Assembly: GCF_023573145.1 (NCBI RefSeq)
Contig: NZ_CP097636.1
Span: 1,550,001-1,614,000, forward strand
Direction of reading: 5' to 3'
DNA: 64,000 nt
Source of the DNA: Aquincola tertiaricarbonis
GTDB taxonomy: Bacteria; Pseudomonadota; Gammaproteobacteria; Burkholderiales; Burkholderiaceae_C
Shown: positions 36,349 through 44,758 of the stretch, one piece after another
Layout of the letters: the number at the start of each line of letters is the position of its first letter
Numbering within the stretch: the stretch's first letter is position 1
The notes under the pieces: model-generated
Seen by the model: only the letters and a program-made list of their open reading frames with translations
Databases searched by the model: none
What the model was told of the DNA's origin: nothing
Program-made: the position numbers and the translations under genes

Positions 36349-36375
36349 GGCCTCCGCGATACCCGGGGCGGTTCA
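36349..36375 (-). repeat. IS3 right inverted repeat
   Basis: It is the reverse complement of the left end, ending GGGGCGGTTCA at 36375. Confidence 0.9.
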
Positions 36376-36376
36376 G

Positions 36377-37258
36377 TTCCTGGCGACGATGGAGCAGGTG
36401 ATGCCATGGGACGCGTTGTGCAGCGTGGTGGAGCCTCACTACCCCAAGCCCGGCAACGGTCGCCCGCCCGTGGGGCTCCAGCGCATGCTGCGGATGTACT
36501 TCGTGCAGCACTGGTTCAACCTGAGCGACGAGGCCTGCGAAGACGCCCTGTTGGACAGCACGGCGCTGCGCCGCTTCGTGGGAATCGACCTGGGCGTTGA
36601 GCGGGTGCCCGACGCCACAACGCTGCTGAAGTTTCGGCGCCTGATCGAGGCCAATGGCCTGGGGGCTGCGTTGTTCGCCGAGGTCGGCCAGGTGCTGCAG
36701 GCCCGTGGCATGAAGGTAGGCAACGGCACCATCGTGGACGCCACCATCATCGCTGCCCCTAGTTCGACCAAGAATGCCAAGGGCCAGCGCGATCCCGAGA
36801 TGCACCAGACGCACAAAGGCAAGCAGTGGCACTTTGGCATGAAGCTGCATATCGGAGTGGACAGCGAGACTGGCTTGGCTCACAGCGCCGTCGTGACGGC
36901 TGCGAACGTGCATGACAAGCACCCGCTGCCCGAGCTGCTGCACGGCGCCGAACACGAGGTGTACGGCGACAGTGCGTACGCCTCGCAGCAGGCACTGATC
37001 CGCTTGAAGGCACCACAGGCGCGAGATCGCACCAATCAGCGCGTGCGGCCTGGCAGCGCGACGGCCGGCCTGGATCAGGTCATCAACCGTCTGAAATCCA
37101 AAGTGCGCTCGCGCGTCGAGCATGTCTTTGCGGTCACCAAGAGGTTGTGGGGCTTCAGCAAGGTGCGTTATCGCGGCCTGGCCAAGAACGCGACGAGGGC
37201 GTTCGTGGCGGTCGCGCTCGCCAACCTCTACCTGGCGCGCAAGCGCCTGGTGGCATGA
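36377..37258 (+). pseudogene. IS5-family transposase, 5' end lost at the IS3 boundary
   Basis: The frame enters directly from the IS3 right end as FLATMEQVMPW, which in IS5 transposases normally follows about 20-30 N-terminal residues; those are missing. The remaining 289 residues from ATG 36389 keep the catalytic residues: GTIVDATIIAAPSSTKN, VYGDSAYAS and RSRVEHVFAVTKR. A QRDPEMHQTHKGKQWHFGMK stretch is typical of the IS5 group. The internal ATG could still give a near-complete protein, but the left end of the element is gone, so it should not transpose on its own. Confidence 0.85.
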
Positions 37259-37543
37259 GTGCGTCTGCGGCCAGCGTGGCCGGCGCCATCGAGGCACTGG
37301 CTACGCAAACAAGCGGTCAGGCGCCGCTCGAAAGCCGTTGCCAGCGATATGGCCGCACGTTGTCAGCAGCGCATGGCCGACCGGTAAGAAAAGCGGCGGC
37401 TTGTTCAGCACTGCCCTAACTGCCTGCGACATACCCTTGAGCCGTTGGGAACAGCGCTTGCCGGGGCGCCAACAAGAGCTGGCGACGTCGGCTGACTGCC
37501 GGACGGGGCAAACAGCAGTGCGGGCCGGCGCTGGCCAGCCCCT
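37259..37543. other. Remnant 3' flank of the IS5 element
   Basis: No gene is seen. The first part is presumably the right end of the IS5 element; its terminal repeat cannot be defined because the left end is absent. Confidence 0.4.
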
Positions 37544-38776
37544 TCAGAACAGCTCGATGCGCGGGCCGCCGGCGGTGGCCATGACCGCGGGCTGCGCGGC
37601 TTCGGGCGGGCCGCTTTCGCCCTTCGTGCCGCGGTCGTGGGCCACGCGCTGGGCGTTCATCACATAGCTCTGCGTCCAGCGGCCTAGCAGCTCTTCCAGC
37701 AGCACCGGCGGTGGCGGTGCCTTGCCGTCGATCAGCGCATAGATCTGGCCGAAGTGGTCCGACAGGCTGCCCAGCGCGGTGTTGATCTGCTCCAGCAGCT
37801 GGCGGTTGATGTCCTGGAACTGCATGTCGCCCAGCGCGCTGATGATGTCGCCGTTGACGCTGGACATGCCGCTGTCCATGTCGGTGGACAGCTGCGACAG
37901 GTAGGGCACCACCTCCGACAGCGTGTCGCCCATGGTCTGGATGTGGTGGGCGATCTCGCCCAGCTGGTGGGTGCTGCTGTCGCCGCGCTGGCCGTCGGCG
38001 GCGGACATTTCTTCGTCGATCGCGGCGGCGGCGCGGGCGATGCCCTGGGTGATCTGGCGCGCCGCTTCGTTGGTGAGGGTGGACAGCCGCCGCACCTCGG
38101 TGGCCACCACCTTGAAGCCCGCACCCTCGCGGCCGGCGCGGGCCGCTTCCACGCTGGCGTTGATGGACAGCAGGTTGGTCTGGCGCGAGATCTCGTCGAT
38201 GGTGGCCGACAGCGGCAGCAGCTGGCGCACCCGCTCGGCCACCGCGCGCACACGCTCGCGGTAGGCCTGCTGGCTCACTTCGAAGCGGGCCTGGTGCTCG
38301 GCCAGCGCGGCCACCGCCTGGCCATGCTGGCCGGCCTGGCCCAGCGAGTCGGCCGACAAGCGCTGCGAGCGTGTCACCGCCTCCATGATGCGGCTGCGCA
38401 GTTCCTCGGTCTCGCGGTGCACGCGGTTCATGCGCTCACCCATCGACATCACCGCCGCCTCGGACGTCTGGATGGTCACCTCCACCTGCTGGCGCAGCAC
38501 GTTGAAGGCCTGGCGCAAGGTGTGGATGTCCTGCGTGACCACGGCCACGGTGCGGCGGCGGTGGCCTGAGAGGATGGGCGCGGTGCGCCGCCCCAGCCAC
38601 AGCCCGGCCAGCGCCCCGAAGGCCAGGCCGGCCAGCGCCTGCGGTGTGACGACTTCCGGCCACACCACCCAGCCCAGCAGGCCGGCCACCGCCAGCGCGC
38701 CCAGGCCCGCCGCGGTGCGGGTGAGGGAGACCCAGCGCCTGCGTGTCTGGGCTTGTTGGGTAGAGCTGTCAGGCAT
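37544..38776 (-). CDS. Chemoreceptor-like protein without periplasmic sensor (Che operon)
   Basis: The 410-residue product has two closely spaced membrane helices (AAGLGALAVAGLLGWVVW and ALAGLAFGALAGLWLG) with almost no periplasmic loop. A signalling domain follows, with the tip SRQTNLLSINASVEAARAGR, which departs from the canonical LALNAA. It probably senses cytoplasmic or membrane cues. It is the last gene of the chemosensory operon, three bases after the CheY gene. A region after about residue 290 (MQFQDINRQLLEQINTAL) resembles segments of CheZ-like or array proteins and could interact with regulators. Confidence 0.85.
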   Translation of the reverse strand: MPDSSTQQAQTRRRWVSLTRTAAGLGALAVAGLLGWVVWPEVVTPQALAGLAFGALAGLWLGRRTAPILSGHRRRTVAVVTQDIHTLRQAFNVLRQQVEVTIQTSEAAVMSMGERMNRVHRETEELRSRIMEAVTRSQRLSADSLGQAGQHGQAVAALAEHQARFEVSQQAYRERVRAVAERVRQLLPLSATIDEISRQTNLLSINASVEAARAGREGAGFKVVATEVRRLSTLTNEAARQITQGIARAAAAIDEEMSAADGQRGDSSTHQLGEIAHHIQTMGDTLSEVVPYLSQLSTDMDSGMSSVNGDIISALGDMQFQDINRQLLEQINTALGSLSDHFGQIYALIDGKAPPPPVLLEELLGRWTQSYVMNAQRVAHDRGTKGESGPPEAAQPAVMATAGGPRIELF

Positions 38777-38779
38777 GGC

Positions 38780-39148
38780 TCAAGCTCCCGGCACCACCTG
38801 CTTGATCACTTTCAGGAGATCGGCCCCGCCGACGGGCTTGACCAACCAGCCCGTGGCACCGTGTTTCTTGGCCTCGTCGCGCTTGGCCTGCTGGCTCTCG
38901 GTGGTGAGTGCCAGGATGGGCGTGAAGCGCACCAGCTTGCGGGCCTCGCGGATCAGCCCGATGCCGTCGAGCTTGGGCATGTTGATGTCGGTGATGATCA
39001 GGTCGGGTTTGAGGCCGCCCTTGAGCTTGTTCAACGCCATCTCGCCATCGCTGGCGGTGTCCACCTGGTAGCCGCTGATCTCCAGCGTGTTCTTCAGGCT
39101 CATCAGCATGGTCGCGGAATCGTCGACCAGGAAAACGCTCTTCTTCAC
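38780..39148 (-). CDS. CheY-like response regulator
   Basis: The single receiver domain of 122 residues has SVFLVDDSATM, the phospho-acceptor in IITDINMPKLDG, LALTTES and the lysine in WLVKPVGG. The GTG start at 39148 follows AAGGA at a proper distance; upstream in-frame sequence is low-complexity. One of two CheY proteins in the operon; without a DNA-binding domain it acts by protein contact. Confidence 0.93.
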   Translation of the reverse strand: MKKSVFLVDDSATMLMSLKNTLEISGYQVDTASDGEMALNKLKGGLKPDLIITDINMPKLDGIGLIREARKLVRFTPILALTTESQQAKRDEAKKHGATGWLVKPVGGADLLKVIKQVVPGA

Positions 39149-39150
39149 AG

Positions 39151-39378
39151 TCACTTCCTTGTGAGGGCGGCACGAAGCCAGGGGTCGGGGGGTGGCACCA
39201 GCACCTGGGGTGCCAGCGCCATCAGGGTCTGCAGCACCGCCGCATGCAGGTGTTCGCACTTGCCCAGGTGCACCGCCGGCGCCTTGTGCGCCTGCAGCCA
39301 TTGGCCCAGGGCCTCGGCGTCTTCCACGCTCACGTGGCCTTCCAGCGCGGCGTGCTTCTTCAGGTAGCGGATGCCCAT
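39151..39378 (-). CDS. Small STAS-like protein in the Che operon
   Basis: The 75-residue product includes LEGHVSVEDAEALGQWLQAH and HLHAAVLQTLMALAP, reminiscent of the strand-helix pattern of anti-anti-sigma (STAS/MlaB) domains but shorter. Its ATG shares a base with the CheA stop, so it is translationally coupled to CheA, and CheY starts two bases after its end. A role as a partner of CheA or CheY is likely; the precise function is unknown. Confidence 0.7.
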   Translation of the reverse strand: MGIRYLKKHAALEGHVSVEDAEALGQWLQAHKAPAVHLGKCEHLHAAVLQTLMALAPQVLVPPPDPWLRAALTRK

Positions 39379-41729
39379 CAGAGCAGCTCCTTGGGGTTGA
39401 GGATCATCAGCACGCTGCCGTCGCCCATCAGGGCGGTGCCGGCAAAGCCGGTGATGCCGGCCAGCACGCCTTCCAGCGGCTTCAGGATGATGTCGCTGGT
39501 GCCGTGGAACTCGTCCACCAGCAGGCCGATGGTGTCGGAGCCGATGCGCAGCACCAGCACCGCATGCTCCTGGTCGGCGTTCAGGCGCGGTGCCTCGTCC
39601 AGCGCCAGCATGTCGTTGAGGTTGCGCAGCGGCACGATGCGCCCGCGCAGCACCACGGTCTGCGCGTCCTTGAAGCGGTGGATGTCGTCCGCATGCACCC
39701 GCACCGTTTCCACGATCAGGTTCATCGGCACGCCGAAGCGGCGGCCGGCGCTCTCGATCATCATCACGTTGGTCACCGCCATCGACAGCGGCAGCGCCAG
39801 CCGCACCGTGGTGCCCTGGCCGCGCACGCTGCTGAGCGACACGCTGCCGTGGATGGCTTCCACCGCCGAGCGCACCACGTCCATGCCCACGCCGCGGCCG
39901 GAGAGGTCGCTGATCTGCTGCGCGGTGCTGAAGCCGGGCAGGAACACCAGCTGCACCGCGTCCTGCTCGCTCAGCGCATCGGCGCGGTCGGCCGGGATCA
40001 GGCCGCGCTCGGCGGCCTTGGCCCGCACCTTGTCGGTGTCGATGCCGGCGCCGTCGTCGGTGATCTCGATCAGCACGCGGTCGCCGTCCTGGCGGGCGCT
40101 GACGCGCAGCAGGCCGCAGGCCGGCTTGCCGGCGGCCACGCGGGCCTCGGGCTTCTCCAGCCCATGGTCCAGGCTGTTGCGCACGATGTGGATCAGCGGG
40201 TCGGCCAGGCACTCGATGACGTTCTTGTCGGCCTCGGTGTCGCCGCCTTCGATGACCAGCTCCACCTCCTTGCCCAGGCGCTTGGAGATGTCGCGCACCA
40301 GCCGCACGAAGCGCTGGAAGATGGTGCCCACCGGCAGCAGCCGCACCTGCATGATGGCGTGCTGCATGTCCTCGGCGATGCGGTTGATCACCGAGTACTG
40401 GGTCTTGATCTCGCGCGCCAGCTCACGCTGCTGGAACACCGTCTCGGCCCGTGTGGCCAGGTAGGGCAGGGCGTTCTTGGCCACCACCATCTCGCCGATC
40501 AGGTCCATCAGCCGGTCGATCTTGTCCTGGCTGACCTTGAGCAGCCGCGGTGTGCCGGCGCCCGCTTCTTCAGCGGCGGTGGGCGCGCCCGCGCGGCGGC
40601 CTGGCACAGCGGCCAGCGGCAGGCCGGCGGCCGTGAGCGCCGGCTCGGCAGCGCGGAACACGGTGCCCGCGGGCTGGTGCTGCTGGGCCCAGGCCTGCAG
40701 CGCATCGGCCTGGGCCGGCAGCGCGGCCAGCTGCTGTTGCGCGGCCTGCTGGCCAGGCAGGGCCTGCAGCAGGTTCATGAAGGTCTGGCGCACCGCGGCC
40801 ACGGTGCCCGCGGCCACGCCGCTGCGCTGCAGCAGCGCGCGCTGGTCGTTCCACAGCTGGCCCAGGCGGCGCAGCATCAGGGCCTGCGCTTCGTCCTTGG
40901 CTTCTTCGTCCTGCGGCACCGGCCCGGCCACAGGCATGGGCGCGGAGGTGGCCGCCGGTGTAGCCTGGAACTCATGCCAGGCCACCTGCTCGGGCACGTA
41001 GCGGTAGTGCTCTTCCAGGTAGGCGCGCGGTGCCTCGCTCACCAGCAGCAGCACCAGGTTGCAGCGGTAGCAGTCGAACTCGGCCGCCGGCGGCCAGGGT
41101 GCCAGCGGATGCACCTCCAGGTGCAGCAGGCCGGGCGTCTGGCGTACGGTGTGCAGCGGGTCGTCGCCCTTGAAGAAGCATTCCGGCTCGGGCTCGTAGC
41201 GCAGGGCCACGCGGCCGGGCCGGGCCAGCTCGGCCGGCAGGGCCAGGGCCCAGTCGGGCACCGGTGCGTGGGCTTCGGCCGCGGCCGGCGTGGCGGCGGC
41301 GGTGGCCACCGCCGCTGGCCTGGCGGCGGCCGGTGCAGCAGCGCCGGCTTCGGCGCGCAGCGCATCGGCCAGCTGCTGCACGCGGCCGTCCACCACATCG
41401 GGCAGGCGGCCATGGGCGCCGATGTGGTCCAGCAGCTCGCCCGCATAGTCCATCGCGGCCAGCAGCGCATCGGCGATGGCGGGGGTGATGGTCAGCAGGC
41501 CGCTGCGCATGCGCTCCAGCACGTCTTCGCCGGCATGGGCCAGGCGTTCCAGTGGCTCGAACTCGAACAGGCCGCTGTTGCCCTTGAGGGTGTGCACCTG
41601 GCGGAACAGGTCGTTGATCAGCTCGGTGTCCGTGGGGTCGCGCTCCACGTCCAGCAGCCGCTGGCCGATCAGCTCCAGGCCCTCGCGCGATTCGGCGACG
41701 AACTGGTCCAGCACTTCGCTCATGTTCAT
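39378..41729 (-). CDS. cheA: Chemotaxis histidine kinase CheA
   Basis: This 783-residue soluble kinase controls CheY and CheB phosphorylation on receptor signals. The Hpt domain has the phospho-acceptor His46 in FRQVHTLKGNSGLF. A long Ala/Pro-rich middle region with an extra segment of about 130-330 is followed by the dimerisation domain (LLKVSQDKIDRLMDLIGEMV). The ATPase core (HIVRNSLDHGLE, ITDDGAGID, LSGRGVGMDVV) and a C-terminal CheW-like regulatory domain follow. It starts four bases inside the CheY gene end. Confidence 0.95.
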   Translation of the reverse strand: MNMSEVLDQFVAESREGLELIGQRLLDVERDPTDTELINDLFRQVHTLKGNSGLFEFEPLERLAHAGEDVLERMRSGLLTITPAIADALLAAMDYAGELLDHIGAHGRLPDVVDGRVQQLADALRAEAGAAAPAAARPAAVATAAATPAAAEAHAPVPDWALALPAELARPGRVALRYEPEPECFFKGDDPLHTVRQTPGLLHLEVHPLAPWPPAAEFDCYRCNLVLLLVSEAPRAYLEEHYRYVPEQVAWHEFQATPAATSAPMPVAGPVPQDEEAKDEAQALMLRRLGQLWNDQRALLQRSGVAAGTVAAVRQTFMNLLQALPGQQAAQQQLAALPAQADALQAWAQQHQPAGTVFRAAEPALTAAGLPLAAVPGRRAGAPTAAEEAGAGTPRLLKVSQDKIDRLMDLIGEMVVAKNALPYLATRAETVFQQRELAREIKTQYSVINRIAEDMQHAIMQVRLLPVGTIFQRFVRLVRDISKRLGKEVELVIEGGDTEADKNVIECLADPLIHIVRNSLDHGLEKPEARVAAGKPACGLLRVSARQDGDRVLIEITDDGAGIDTDKVRAKAAERGLIPADRADALSEQDAVQLVFLPGFSTAQQISDLSGRGVGMDVVRSAVEAIHGSVSLSSVRGQGTTVRLALPLSMAVTNVMMIESAGRRFGVPMNLIVETVRVHADDIHRFKDAQTVVLRGRIVPLRNLNDMLALDEAPRLNADQEHAVLVLRIGSDTIGLLVDEFHGTSDIILKPLEGVLAGITGFAGTALMGDGSVLMILNPKELL

Positions 41730-42160
41730 GCGGGCACTCCCAGGGCCAGGTGGGCGGCGGCGGCGCGGCGGGCGGCGGCCACGTCGCCCAGCAGCAGCGC
41801 GGCGGTCAGCACCAGCTCGCAGGGCTTGGCGGGCTTGAGCAGGTAGGCATTGGCGCCGGCTTCCTGCGCCGCGCTGGCGTCATGGGCCTGGGCCTCGGTG
41901 CTGACCATCAGCACCGGCGCCTGGGCCAGCTCGCCCTGGCGGCGCAGCTCGCGCACGAAGCTGTAGCCGTCCATGCGCGGCATGTTGATGTCGCACACGT
42001 ACAGGTCGTAGGGGGTGTCCAGCGCCTGGTTGGCCGCCTTCTCCAGCGCTTCCATGCCGTTGACGGCCTCGTCCACCTGCCAGCCGGCATCGGTGAGCAT
42101 CTTGCGGTGGTACAGCCGCACCGTGGCGGCATCGTCGATGACGAGGATGTGGGCCTTCAA
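41726..42160 (-). CDS. CheY-like response regulator
   Basis: The 144-residue receiver protein has HILVIDDAATVR, LYVCDINMPRMDGYSF with the phospho-acceptor, LMVSTEAQ and YLLKPAKP. The C-terminal 20 residues form an Ala-rich helix. It overlaps CheR by four bases and CheA by four bases, pointing to tight translational coupling. Confidence 0.94.
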   Translation of the reverse strand: MKAHILVIDDAATVRLYHRKMLTDAGWQVDEAVNGMEALEKAANQALDTPYDLYVCDINMPRMDGYSFVRELRRQGELAQAPVLMVSTEAQAHDASAAQEAGANAYLLKPAKPCELVLTAALLLGDVAAARRAAAAHLALGVPA

Positions 42161-43026
42161 GCTTGGCCTCCTTCCAGCGGTTTCTGATGGACCATGGCGG
42201 CCGGAAAGCGGCGGACCTGGAACAGCGAGGTGATGCGGCTCATCGACTCGGAGTGGCCCAGGCAGACGAAGCCACCCGGGTTGAGCGCATCGAACATGGC
42301 CTCGGCCGCGGCGCGGCGCGAGACGTCGTCGAAATAGATCAGCAGGTTGCGGCAGAAGATCAGGTCGATCTCGCGGAAGCGCCGCGTGTCGCTGGCGTCG
42401 GACAGGTTCACGCGCGAGAACTCCACCGCCTGCACCAGGTCACGGCTGATCGCATAGTCGCCGCTGGACTGGCGGGTGAAGTACTTGTCCAGCAGCGTGG
42501 GCGGCAGCTGCGCCACCGAGCGTGGCGAGTAGATGCCGCGCTCGGCCTGGTGCAGCACCTGGGTGTCGATGTCGGAGCTGAGGATCTCGACCTCGTAGTC
42601 GTCGATCAGCTTCCAGCGCTCGAGCAGGTAGATGGCGATGGAGTAGGGCTCCTCGCCGGTGGAAGACGGGATGCTCCAGATGCGGATGCGCCCGCCCGGG
42701 CGCTTGCGGCGGGCGATCTCGTCCAGCATGCCGTTGACCATGGCGTCGAACTGGTACGTCTCGCGGAAGAAGTACGTCTCGTTGACGGTCATGGTGTTGA
42801 CCAGGTGCTGCAACTCCTCGCTGCCGCGCTCGAAGCGCAGCGCCATGAAGTAGCTGCGGAAGTCGTCGGCCCCGGTGGCGGCCATGCGCTCGATCAGCCG
42901 CTTGTCGACGAAGTAGCGCTTGCTGTCGTCGAAGTGGATGCCGGTCTTGCGATAGAAGTAGTCGCGGAACTTGGCGAAGTCCGCGTCGGTGATCTGCCGG
43001 CTGTCGGCGGCGGCCAGGCTTTTCAT
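42157..43026 (-). CDS. cheR: Chemotaxis protein methyltransferase CheR
   Basis: This 289-residue S-adenosylmethionine-dependent enzyme methylates receptor glutamates. An N-terminal helical domain carries VNTMTVNETYFFRE, the family hallmark. The methyltransferase domain has IRIWSIPSSTGEEPYSIAIY in place of the typical SAM loop, and IDLIFCRNLLIYFD. The C-terminus has HSESMSRITSLF. All signature motifs are intact. Confidence 0.96.
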   Translation of the reverse strand: MKSLAAADSRQITDADFAKFRDYFYRKTGIHFDDSKRYFVDKRLIERMAATGADDFRSYFMALRFERGSEELQHLVNTMTVNETYFFRETYQFDAMVNGMLDEIARRKRPGGRIRIWSIPSSTGEEPYSIAIYLLERWKLIDDYEVEILSSDIDTQVLHQAERGIYSPRSVAQLPPTLLDKYFTRQSSGDYAISRDLVQAVEFSRVNLSDASDTRRFREIDLIFCRNLLIYFDDVSRRAAAEAMFDALNPGGFVCLGHSESMSRITSLFQVRRFPAAMVHQKPLEGGQA

Positions 43027-43653
43027 TCAATGGGCCTCGACGCGTTGCAGCGCCATGTCGGTGGCAAAGGCGATGAAGGGATCGCCGCTGAATCGCCGGG
43101 CGGCGGCGCGCAGCGCGTCGGCATGCTCGGGGCCCCCCACCTCGGCCAGCACCTCGATGGCGGCGGCCACCACGTTGACGGCCGCATCGTGTTGCAGCAC
43201 CTGCAGCAGCCAGTGCACGGTGCGCTCGTGCTTCAGCTCGGCCAGCATGTTGACGGTGAAGATGCGCACGTCGCTGTCCTCGTCCTGCAGCAGCGCGCCG
43301 ATGCGCGGGCCCACCAGCGCGGGCATGGTGGCCAGCGCCGCGATGGCGCCATTGCGCAGCTGGGCGTCGTCGCTGCGCAGCAGCGGCAGCAGCGCGGCCA
43401 CCGCGGCGTCGCCGGGCATGCCGGCCAGCGTGTGCAGGATGGCTTCGCGCACCCGCGGGCTGGGCTCGTCCAGCAGCCGCTCGCCCAGCAGCGGCGCGGC
43501 CTGTGCGTGGCCGGCCAGATCGCGCGCGGCCCAGCGGCGCTGGTCCACGTCGCCTTCGCGCAGCTGGGCCATCAGGCCGCCGAGGTCACGCGGGTACTCG
43601 CGCTGCACCACGTGGCGCAGCGGTTCGTGGGTGGCCGGCTTTTTCAGTCCCAT
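43027..43653 (-). CDS. HEAT-repeat protein in the Che operon
   Basis: The 208-residue product is built of helical pairs with HEAT-type motifs, each with the recurrent Pro/Asp-Val-Arg turn: DVDQRRWAARDLAGH, SPRVREAILHTLAG, DAQLRNGAIAALATM, DSDVRIFTVNMLAEL, AAVNVVAAAIEVLAEVGG. It should act as a scaffold within the chemosensory system. It sits directly before CheR without a gap. ATG 43653 is chosen over the upstream TTG. Confidence 0.88.
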   Translation of the reverse strand: MGLKKPATHEPLRHVVQREYPRDLGGLMAQLREGDVDQRRWAARDLAGHAQAAPLLGERLLDEPSPRVREAILHTLAGMPGDAAVAALLPLLRSDDAQLRNGAIAALATMPALVGPRIGALLQDEDSDVRIFTVNMLAELKHERTVHWLLQVLQHDAAVNVVAAAIEVLAEVGGPEHADALRAAARRFSGDPFIAFATDMALQRVEAH

Positions 43654-43674
43654 GGCGTGCAAGCCTTCCTGTGT

Positions 43675-44745
43675 TCAGTGCTTGGCCGGTGCCCACAGCA
43701 GCAGCTGCCGGGCGACGGCATGGCTGTCGAGCACCAGGGTGGCGCCGTCGGCGGCGATGAGTTCCTGCGGCATGCCGAAGACGACGGCGCTGCGTTCCGA
43801 TTCGGCGATGGTGCGGCCGCCGCCGCGCTTGAGCGCGGCCATGGCACGTGCGCCGTCGTTGCCCATGCCGGTGAGCTGCACGCCGATCAGCTGCGCCGCC
43901 GGCAGGTGCTGCAGCGCGCTGTCCACCATCACGTCCACCGACGGGTGCCAGGGATGGCCCGGCGTCTCGGCCCGCGGCTTGACGGTGAGCCGGCCCAGGT
44001 ACTCGGACACCACCATGTCGGTGCCGCCCTGGGCGATGTAGATGTGGCCGGCTTCCAGCGGCAGCGGCTGGCTGCATTCGCGCACGCGCAGCGCGCACAG
44101 GCTGTCCATGCGCCGCGCGAAGGCGGTGGTGAAGTTGGCCGGCATGTGCTGGGCCACCAGCACCGGCCACGGGAAGCTGGCCGGCAGCGCGGGCAGGATG
44201 TCTTCCAGCGTGCGCGGCCCGCCGGTGGACACGCCGATGAGCACCAGCCCCTCGGGCTTGCCCACCCGGGCCTGCGGCGCCACCGCCGGGCGGGCCGGTG
44301 CTCGGGCCGATGCCGCCGGCAGCGGGCCGTCGTTGGGCACCGGGCGGTAGCGCAGCTTGGCGCGGCTGGCGGCGCGCACCTTGTGCAGCAGCTGGTCGGC
44401 CACGTCGTCCACGCTCAGCGAGATGGTGCCGCCGGGCTTGGGGATGTAGTCCACCGCGCCCAGGGCCAGCGCCTCGAAGGTGACGCGTGCGCCCTGTTCG
44501 GTGAGCGAGCTGAGCATGATCACCGGCGTCGGCCGCGCCTGCATGATCAGGCTCAGCGCGGTGATGCCGTCCATCTCGGGCATGTTCACGTCCAGCGTCA
44601 CCACGTCGGGCTGCCAGTCGGTCACCCGCTCGATGCCTTCGGCCCCGTTGCGCGCGGTGTCCACGTCGTAGCCGGCACTGCTGAGCACGTTGGACACCAG
44701 CCGGCGCATCAGCGCCGAATCGTCCACCACCAACACCTTGGGCAC
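43675..44745 (-). CDS. cheB: Chemotaxis methylesterase/deamidase CheB
   Basis: This 356-residue protein removes receptor methyl groups. The receiver domain has KVLVVDDSALMRR and VVTLDVNMPEMDG. After a Pro/Ala linker, the esterase domain has the catalytic serine in GVSTGGPRTLE, the histidine in AQHMPANFT and the aspartate in GMGNDGARAM. Phosphorylation by CheA should activate it. The gene is 13 bases after the CheW gene. Confidence 0.96.
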   Translation of the reverse strand: MPKVLVVDDSALMRRLVSNVLSSAGYDVDTARNGAEGIERVTDWQPDVVTLDVNMPEMDGITALSLIMQARPTPVIMLSSLTEQGARVTFEALALGAVDYIPKPGGTISLSVDDVADQLLHKVRAASRAKLRYRPVPNDGPLPAASARAPARPAVAPQARVGKPEGLVLIGVSTGGPRTLEDILPALPASFPWPVLVAQHMPANFTTAFARRMDSLCALRVRECSQPLPLEAGHIYIAQGGTDMVVSEYLGRLTVKPRAETPGHPWHPSVDVMVDSALQHLPAAQLIGVQLTGMGNDGARAMAALKRGGGRTIAESERSAVVFGMPQELIAADGATLVLDSHAVARQLLLWAPAKH

Positions 44746-44758
44746 TGCAGCACTCCGT

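Larger units (their letters stand above)
35061..36375 (+). mobile_element. IS3-family insertion sequence, complete (1315 bp)
   Basis: The element is bounded by inverted repeats that both begin TGAACCGCCCCGGG and stay similar for about 27 bases. It carries the usual two overlapping transposase frames, both intact. No 3-4 base target duplication is visible: left flank ends GCTT, right flank begins GTTC. Its right end abuts a truncated IS5-family transposase. Confidence 0.93.
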
